Source: Myxococcus guangdongensis
Lineage (GTDB): Bacteria > Myxococcota > Myxococcia > Myxococcales > Myxococcaceae
Direction of reading: 5' to 3'
Assembly (NCBI RefSeq): GCF_024198255.1
Contig: NZ_JAJVKW010000017.1
Coordinates: 62,001 to 126,000 of the forward strand
Length of the DNA: 64,000 bases
Position 1 is the stretch's first letter. Every line of letters starts with the position of its first letter. The position numbers and the translations under genes were made by a program. Positions 58,781-64,000 of this stretch are shown piece after piece. The notes under the pieces are model-generated. The model worked only from the letters and a program-made list of their open reading frames with translations, made no database searches and was not told the origin of the DNA.

Positions 58781-60964
58781 TTGCGCATCTGCCTGGTCTC
58801 CCGAGAGCTCGCTCCCTTCTTCGGCGGTGGAATCGGCTCCTACGCGTCGCTGATGTGCCGCGCCTTCGCGGAGGCGGGCCACGAGATACATGTGCTCACC
58901 GCGCCCCACGCGGGACTGGAGCGCGCCGCGACGCTGCTGCCTGGCGTCCACGTGCACACCGTCGCCCAGGACCTGGCCCCCGGCTTCGCGGGAGCCTTCC
59001 CCTTCCCGCCGCTCCGGCATTCGATGAAGGTGTACCTGGCCCTGCGTGCGTTGCACGAGCGCCACGCCTTCGACTTCATCGAGTTCCCCGAGTACGAGGG
59101 TGAGGGCTACTTCGCCCTGCGAGCCCGGCGCACGCTGGACCACTTCGCCTCCGCCGTGCTCGCCGTGCGGCTGCACACGCCGACCTTCGACGTGCAGCAA
59201 CTCAACCGCGTCACCACCCTGGACATGGATGCGGCGCAGCAGGAGTACCTCGAGGACACGTGCATCCGCGAGGCGGACCTCTTGCTGTCTCCCACGCGCT
59301 CGCTGCTCGACAGGGTGAGCACGCGGCTGAAGCTGGAGACCCGGGGCGTCGTGGTCCCCCACCCCTTCACCGCCCAGGACTTTCCACGCCTGCCGCCGCG
59401 CCCCCCCACGGGCCGCCAGCGCGTCCTGTACTTCGGACGCCTGGAGTTTCGAAAGGGTGTCCACCTCCTCATCGAGGCGATGCAGTCGCTCTTCGAGCGC
59501 GGCGTGGACGCGGAGCTCCAGCTCATCGGAGGCGACACCCAGACGGGCCCCTTCGGGCGCTCCGTGCGCGCCTGGCTGGAGCGCCGCGTGGCGCCCGCCT
59601 GGAAGGACCGCATCCGCTTCGAGCCCCCACGCTCGCGTCCGGAGGTCGCCGCCGCGCTCGCCGAGGCCACCGTGTGCTGCTTCCCCTCCCTCTGGGAGAA
59701 CTTCCCCAACGTCTGTCTCGAGGCCATGGCCTCCGGCGCGCTCGTCGTCGGCAGCGACGCGGGCGGCATGGCCGAGCTCATCGAGGATGGCCGCAGCGGA
59801 TTGCTCTTCCGCTCGGGTGACGTGGAGCACCTGGCGGCCACGTTGGAGAAGGCGCTCACCACGCCCGCCCTGAAGGAGACCGCGCACCACGAGGCCCCAC
59901 TGCGTATCGCCGAGGTCTGCGCCCCCGCGACCGTCGTGCGGCAGGTGGAAGCGGCGGTGGAGGGCGTGGCGCACGCGCGCCACCGCATCCTCCCGAAGCC
60001 CGCGCGGGACAAGTCCGACACGCCTCGCGTGTCCATCCTCGTGCCCTACTACAACATGGGGCGCTACCTGCCGGAGACGCTGCGCTCCATCCGCGCGCAG
60101 ACCTTCACCGACTACGAGATTGTCCTCGTGGATGATGGCTCCACGGAGGAGGAGAGCATCGAGCTGCTCGACAGGGTCCAGGCGCCAGACCTGCGCATCC
60201 TCCGCAAGCAGAACGGCGGCCTGAGCTCCGCGCGCAACGCGGGCCTGAAGGTGGCCCGAGGGCACTACCTCCTCCCGTTGGACCCCGACGACCTCATCGC
60301 GCCGACCTTCCTGGAGAAGGCCGTCACCGTGATGGAGGCAACCCCTGGGCTCGGCTACGTCACCTCGCTGGTGACCTACTTCGTCGATGACGCCACGCAG
60401 GTGACGGGCGGCTGGGCTCCCTGGGGCATGGAGCGTGACGCGCTCTGGGTCGCCAACGTGGCGTCCACCTGCACGGCGCTGATGCGGCGTCGGGACGTCG
60501 AGGACGTGGGCGGGTACGACGAGTGGCTCACGGGCTACGAGGACTGGGACGTCTTCTGCTCGCTCGCGGAGAACGGGCTCGGGGGCTCCGTCATCCCGGA
60601 GCCCCTGTTCCAGTACCGGCTGCGACCTGACTCGATGACGCGCACGTCCCTCGTCGGAGACCGTTACCGGCTGATGGCCTACCTGTACCAGAAGCACCCC
60701 AAGCTCGCGCTCCACCCCGAGCGCTCGCTGCGCATCCTCCAAGGCGAGGCCCACAAGCAGGAGGCGCTGCTGCACACCCGGCTCGCGGACGCCACGCCAC
60801 GCCCCCTGCTGGACAAGGTCGTCGACCGCGTCAACGCAACGCTCAAGCGTTTCGACGTCGTCCACCATGCGCTGCGAGGCGTGGCGACGCGGGTGGTGGG
60901 AACAGAGGACACCTCGCGTCCGCTGCGTCAGCAGCTCGTGGACCGGCTGCGCGGTCGGCGCTGA
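58781..60964 (+). CDS. Bifunctional GT4-GT2 glycosyltransferase
   Basis: A 727-residue fusion starting at TTG (GAGG five bases upstream). Residues 1-400 are a GT4 enzyme (ELAPFFGGGIGSYASLM, VLYFGRLEFRKGVHLLIEAM, FPSLWENFPNVCLEAMASG); 410-650 are a GT2 enzyme (VSILVPYYNMGRYLPETL, VDDGSTEEESIELL, PLDPDDLIAPTFLE with the metal-binding DxD-type motif, and TGYEDWDVF). The final 75 residues carry a motif LLDKVVDRVNATLKRFDVVHHAL that also occurs in the opposing fusion gene. Two transferase activities in one chain would add two sugars in sequence. Confidence 0.92.
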   Translation: MRICLVSRELAPFFGGGIGSYASLMCRAFAEAGHEIHVLTAPHAGLERAATLLPGVHVHTVAQDLAPGFAGAFPFPPLRHSMKVYLALRALHERHAFDFIEFPEYEGEGYFALRARRTLDHFASAVLAVRLHTPTFDVQQLNRVTTLDMDAAQQEYLEDTCIREADLLLSPTRSLLDRVSTRLKLETRGVVVPHPFTAQDFPRLPPRPPTGRQRVLYFGRLEFRKGVHLLIEAMQSLFERGVDAELQLIGGDTQTGPFGRSVRAWLERRVAPAWKDRIRFEPPRSRPEVAAALAEATVCCFPSLWENFPNVCLEAMASGALVVGSDAGGMAELIEDGRSGLLFRSGDVEHLAATLEKALTTPALKETAHHEAPLRIAEVCAPATVVRQVEAAVEGVAHARHRILPKPARDKSDTPRVSILVPYYNMGRYLPETLRSIRAQTFTDYEIVLVDDGSTEEESIELLDRVQAPDLRILRKQNGGLSSARNAGLKVARGHYLLPLDPDDLIAPTFLEKAVTVMEATPGLGYVTSLVTYFVDDATQVTGGWAPWGMERDALWVANVASTCTALMRRRDVEDVGGYDEWLTGYEDWDVFCSLAENGLGGSVIPEPLFQYRLRPDSMTRTSLVGDRYRLMAYLYQKHPKLALHPERSLRILQGEAHKQEALLHTRLADATPRPLLDKVVDRVNATLKRFDVVHHALRGVATRVVGTEDTSRPLRQQLVDRLRGRR

Positions 60965-60975
60965 GGCCCCTTCAG

Positions 60976-61015
60976 GGCGCCCGGAGGACACGGTGAAGTG
61001 TCCGCTCCGGGCGCC
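60976..61015. terminator. Long hairpin between convergent glycosyltransferases
   Basis: GGCGCCCGGAG and CTCCGGGCGCC (11-bp arms) enclose a second stem GACAC/GTGTC around a 6-base loop. It fills the gap between the two convergent glycosyltransferase genes. Confidence 0.7.
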
Positions 61016-61020
61016 GCCCG

Positions 61021-63312
61021 TCAGCGACGGCTGAGCCCCCACTGGCTGGTGGTGCGAACCACCTGCTTCATGCGGGGATGCACCGCGGGCATCCGCTTGA
61101 GGGTGCGGTTGAGCAGGTCCACCAGGGAGTACCGGATGGGCCGGACCTCCTCGCCCTCCGGCGTCAGTCCGGCCGCGGCGACCTTGAGCATCCGGTGCAC
61201 CACGGGCACGCGCTTCAACGCCCGGTTGACCTTGTCCACCACGTCGTAGCGCAGCGGCGCCTCGCTCGCCGCCGACGCCGACACCACCTCCGCGGCCGTC
61301 GCGTGCAGCGCGTGCTCAGGCTGGGCCAGCAACAGGAACATGGCCAGCTGCGTACCCGCGGGAAGTGGCCGGGGGAGACCCTGGTGGAGCTGATACAGGA
61401 GCTCCAGATGCCGCTGCCGGTTGACCCCGGTAATCATCGAGCCCTTGCGCCGCCGGTAGTGGAAGTGCAACGCGTTGCTGACCAGGAACCGGCTGCCCGA
61501 GTGGGCCAGCCGCAGGTAGAGGTCCCAGTCCTCGTAGCTCGTCAGCTGCTCGTTGTAGCGGAGCCGCTCGAACAGCGAGCGCCGCATCAGCGACGTGGCG
61601 CACGCCAACCGGTTGGCGACCATGCCAAGGGATGGGCAGTCTCCGATGAAGAGCGCGTAGTCGATGAAGCGACGCTGGGCCCGCGCCTCGTCGGTGTCGA
61701 AGTAGCCGGTGGACGGCACCACCACGTCGAACTCGCGGTGACGCTCGAGCGCCTCCACGGCGATTCGGATGAAGGTGGGGCTGATGCAGTCATCCGCATC
61801 CAACGGCAGGATGTAGTCACCCGTCGCGGCGCGCAGGCCGACGTTGCGCGAGGCCGGCAACCCTCGATTGACGGGGTTGCGGATGAGCTTCACCCCGCTG
61901 TCGCCCGCGAGGATGGACTCCTCGATGTGAGCCAGCACCTCGTGGTCGAACGCCCCCGTGGAGGCGTCATCCACGATGATGACTTCGATCTCCGGGTAGT
62001 CGCTGTCCGCGATGCTCTCGAGCGTCTCCGGGAGGAAGCGCCCCAGGTTGTGGTTGGTGATGAGCACGCTGACGCGAGGCCGCCGCTCGTCCGGGAGCCT
62101 CTCGGTCCACGCGGGCTCCGGCTGGGGCCGCTCCCAATACGGCGCGTCCGCCGTCCACGCCACCGGATGGAGCACACCGGAGCGCCACGCGCGCTCCATC
62201 GCATCCACCAGCCCCTCCACCGAGCCGTCGAAGGTGTGGCAGTTGAGGCCGTCCACGAAGGGACTCCCCGGGGCGAAGGCCACGCACGCCGCGTTGAGCA
62301 CCAGCGTGGCGCCCGCGCTGGCGGCCTCGTACGCGGTGAGGTTGAGGGACTCGTAGGCGGACGGGATGACGACGATGCCCTGCCCCATCAGCGCGTCCCG
62401 GTCCTTGCTGGGGCCGGTGAAGACGAAGCGCGGACGCAGGTCCTCCGGAATCATCGCCTGGACCTGGGCCAGGTACGCGGCGCTCGCGACGTGGCAGGCC
62501 AGCACCGCCTTGCCGCGGTACTCGGGGCAGCGGCGCATGAAGGCGCCGGCTCCGCGCACGAAGACGTCCGCGCGCTTGATACTCTGCACCTTGGTCACGA
62601 ACAGCAGGTCCGGCTCGCCCTCGCCTCGCAGCGGCACCAGCTCCCGCTTCGGCGCGACGGGCGGAAACTCCCGGATGACCTTGTCCAGCCAGCCCTGAGC
62701 GAAGCCGTAGTGCGAACAGTTGAGCTCGGCGACGCCGGGGATGTGCGCGACGATGAGGTCCGCGTCCAGCAGCGCCTTGCGCTCCAGCTCGTACTGCCCC
62801 AGGTGCTCGCGCCCCGGCAGCTGACGCTCGAAGGGCGCCAGCATCCCGGCCGTCGAGTGCAGCCGCACCACCATCCGCGCGCCCACGAGGCCGCAGCCGA
62901 GCAGCTTCTCCTGGATGGCGCAGAAGGCCCAGCCCCGGTAGTCCGGGAACTCGATGACCTCGAAGTCGAGGCCCTCGGACTCCAGCCGGCGCAGCTCGAG
63001 CAGCAGCTCCATCGACTGGGCATGACATTGGGTGTCGGTGAAGGCCCCCGGAGGCGGATAGACGCCGCCCTCGTCGAAGCTCGTCTCCCAGTCATCGCGG
63101 GGCGCGGCGCGGTGCGCGCTCACCCGGTCCTGGAAGTGCTGCTCCACCTCACGAGGGTTCAACGTCGAGTTCGACGGGAAGAGCAGGTGCAGCTCGATGT
63201 CCGCGTCGCGCTGGAGCGAGTCCTCGATCAGGTTGTGGAGGACCCGTCCGATGCCGCCCGCGGTGAAGGGATAGAGCTCGTCGGTGACGAGACAGACACG
63301 ACGCGGGCTCAT
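61021..63312 (-). CDS. Bifunctional GT4-GT2 glycosyltransferase, second copy
   Basis: A 763-residue fusion with the same plan as the opposing gene. The GT4 half (1-400) has DELYPFTAGGIGRVLHNLI, LLFVTKVQSIKRADVFV and PSAYESLNLTAYEAASAG; the GT2 half (410-680) has VSVLITNHNLGRFLPETL, VDDASTGAFDHEVL, PLDADDCISPTFI and TSYEDWDLY. The tail contains two copies of a short motif, DVVDKVNRALKRVPVVHRML and SLVDLLNRTLKRMPAVHPRM. The ATG at 63312 overlaps the stop of the upstream glycosyltransferase by four bases. A 100-residue extension in the open frame is out of frame with that gene's protein and is ignored. Confidence 0.92.
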   Translation of the reverse strand: MSPRRVCLVTDELYPFTAGGIGRVLHNLIEDSLQRDADIELHLLFPSNSTLNPREVEQHFQDRVSAHRAAPRDDWETSFDEGGVYPPPGAFTDTQCHAQSMELLLELRRLESEGLDFEVIEFPDYRGWAFCAIQEKLLGCGLVGARMVVRLHSTAGMLAPFERQLPGREHLGQYELERKALLDADLIVAHIPGVAELNCSHYGFAQGWLDKVIREFPPVAPKRELVPLRGEGEPDLLFVTKVQSIKRADVFVRGAGAFMRRCPEYRGKAVLACHVASAAYLAQVQAMIPEDLRPRFVFTGPSKDRDALMGQGIVVIPSAYESLNLTAYEAASAGATLVLNAACVAFAPGSPFVDGLNCHTFDGSVEGLVDAMERAWRSGVLHPVAWTADAPYWERPQPEPAWTERLPDERRPRVSVLITNHNLGRFLPETLESIADSDYPEIEVIIVDDASTGAFDHEVLAHIEESILAGDSGVKLIRNPVNRGLPASRNVGLRAATGDYILPLDADDCISPTFIRIAVEALERHREFDVVVPSTGYFDTDEARAQRRFIDYALFIGDCPSLGMVANRLACATSLMRRSLFERLRYNEQLTSYEDWDLYLRLAHSGSRFLVSNALHFHYRRRKGSMITGVNRQRHLELLYQLHQGLPRPLPAGTQLAMFLLLAQPEHALHATAAEVVSASAASEAPLRYDVVDKVNRALKRVPVVHRMLKVAAAGLTPEGEEVRPIRYSLVDLLNRTLKRMPAVHPRMKQVVRTTSQWGLSRR

Positions 63313-64000
63313 GACTGAACGAACTCCCCCAGGACCTCGACCGCCTCCGCCGTCAGGGCGCGCTCGTAGTCCGTCATCATCCCCGCCAGCTCCTCGGGCG
63401 CGCGCTCGCGCAGCGACACCACCTGCTCGATGGCCGCGGTGACGGCCTCCACGGAGTCCACACCGGCGATCTGCGAGAGTCGCTGATAGGGATGCGCATC
63501 CAGCGCCCCCATGCTCAGCGTGCCATGGACACACGGGATGCCCAGCGAGAGCGCCTCCAGCGCCGTCATGGGCTGGCACTCCGACAGCGAGGCGTTCAGG
63601 ACGATGTCGCACCGGCGCACCAGCTCGAACAGCTCCGTGCGGCTGGGGCGCGCGACGTGGTGGATGCGGCGGCGGGCCTTGAGCGCCTCGGGCAGCTTGT
63701 AGCTCGCGGTGACGTAGACGTCGTCGATGCGCGTGGAGGCCTGGCAGGCGAAGAGGTTGGTGAAGAAGTTCTTGCGCCAGTCGTTGGGCGTGGGGATGAG
63801 CGCCGCGCGCGTCATCCGCCGCGTCGGCGAGGTGCGCTCGGCGTCCGACACGCGCGGCGGCAGGTTGATGACCGTCTTGGGGAAGATGTCCGGGGACAGC
63901 AGGTGCATGCCCGGCTTGACGGTGGCCACCTCGTCGATGACGCCCCGCCGCTTCAGCTCCACGAGCTGCGCGAAGTAGTCGAGCTCCAGCGCGTAGTGGA
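63309..64000 (-). CDS. GT4-family glycosyltransferase, 5' truncated
   Basis: The frame is open to the right edge, so the N-terminal part is missing. The visible 230 residues are the donor-binding half of a GT4 enzyme: RAALIPTPNDWRKNFFTNLFA, CDIVLNASLSECQPMTALEALSLGIPCVHG holds the E-x7-E-type motif (ECQPMTALEA), and TDYERALTAEAVEVLGEF closes the protein. It is coupled by a four-base overlap to the downstream GT4-GT2 fusion, so the two act in the same leftward operon. Confidence 0.85.
   Translation of the reverse strand, partial: HYALELDYFAQLVELKRRGVIDEVATVKPGMHLLSPDIFPKTVINLPPRVSDAERTSPTRRMTRAALIPTPNDWRKNFFTNLFACQASTRIDDVYVTASYKLPEALKARRRIHHVARPSRTELFELVRRCDIVLNASLSECQPMTALEALSLGIPCVHGTLSMGALDAHPYQRLSQIAGVDSVEAVTAAIEQVVSLRERAPEELAGMMTDYERALTAEAVEVLGEFVQS

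Overview
The window is very GC-rich DNA from a myxobacterium, most likely of the Myxococcus/Corallococcus group. The best taxonomic evidence is a DUF2378 protein (27.3 kb), a family I know only from Myxococcales. A large set of secreted lipoproteins, a GAF/PAS-style NtrC two-component pair and many long antisense shadow ORFs are consistent with this. It is ordinary chromosome with about 50 genes. I see no rRNA, tRNA, CRISPR array, insertion sequence or prophage.

Left part (0-18 kb): a truncated Cys-rich secreted protein, an SGNH-esterase lipoprotein, PEP carboxylase with a downstream macro-domain gene, a short-chain dehydrogenase divergent from a LysR regulator, a Ski2-like helicase, a secreted galactose-oxidase-like copper enzyme with duplicated C-terminal modules, a fused acyl-CoA ligase/GNAT protein of the Pat (protein acetyltransferase) type, and a siderophore-interacting-type flavin reductase. 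Between 18.3 and 19.67 kb lies a gene-poor, apparently decayed stretch containing a striking nested inverted repeat (19335-19421).

Middle (19.7-53 kb): an alpha-lytic-type protease fused to a ricin-type lectin, several secreted proteins and lipoproteins of unknown function, an NmrA-like reductase divergent from a LysR regulator, DUF2378 and DUF3014 proteins, a sensor kinase overlapping its sigma-54 response regulator, an OmpA-family lipoprotein, a glycine-zipper-like low-complexity protein with an uncharacterised partner, an orphan GspC, a tgt-mnmD-like tRNA-modification pair, the ABC-F protein YbiT, an ECF sigma factor with a SnoaL-like tail next to VOC and Rrf2 genes, a YihY membrane protein, a luciferase-like monooxygenase behind a perfect 18-bp palindrome, a LysR-AAC(3) pair, a di-haem cytochrome lipoprotein, and an ArsR regulator whose likely operator covers its own start codon, divergent from an SRPBCC gene.

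Right end (53-64 kb): a surface-polysaccharide locus. A tightly packed dTDP-L-rhamnose operon (rmlB-rmlD-rmlA-rmlC) is transcribed leftward. Divergently, a GT4 glycosyltransferase, a small protein resembling the linker of O-antigen methyltransferases, and a GT4-GT2 fusion run rightward. They meet a second GT4-GT2 fusion and a further truncated glycosyltransferase coming the other way. The two fusion enzymes share an amphipathic C-terminal motif that is repeated twice in one of them.

Convergent gene pairs are often separated by strong GC-rich hairpins lacking a T-tract, and several starts (helicase, DUF2378, tgt, ybiT, first glycosyltransferase) have a -10-like hexamer 6-9 bases before the start codon, suggesting leaderless mRNAs. 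All functional calls rest on motifs read by eye from the translations; no database search was run.
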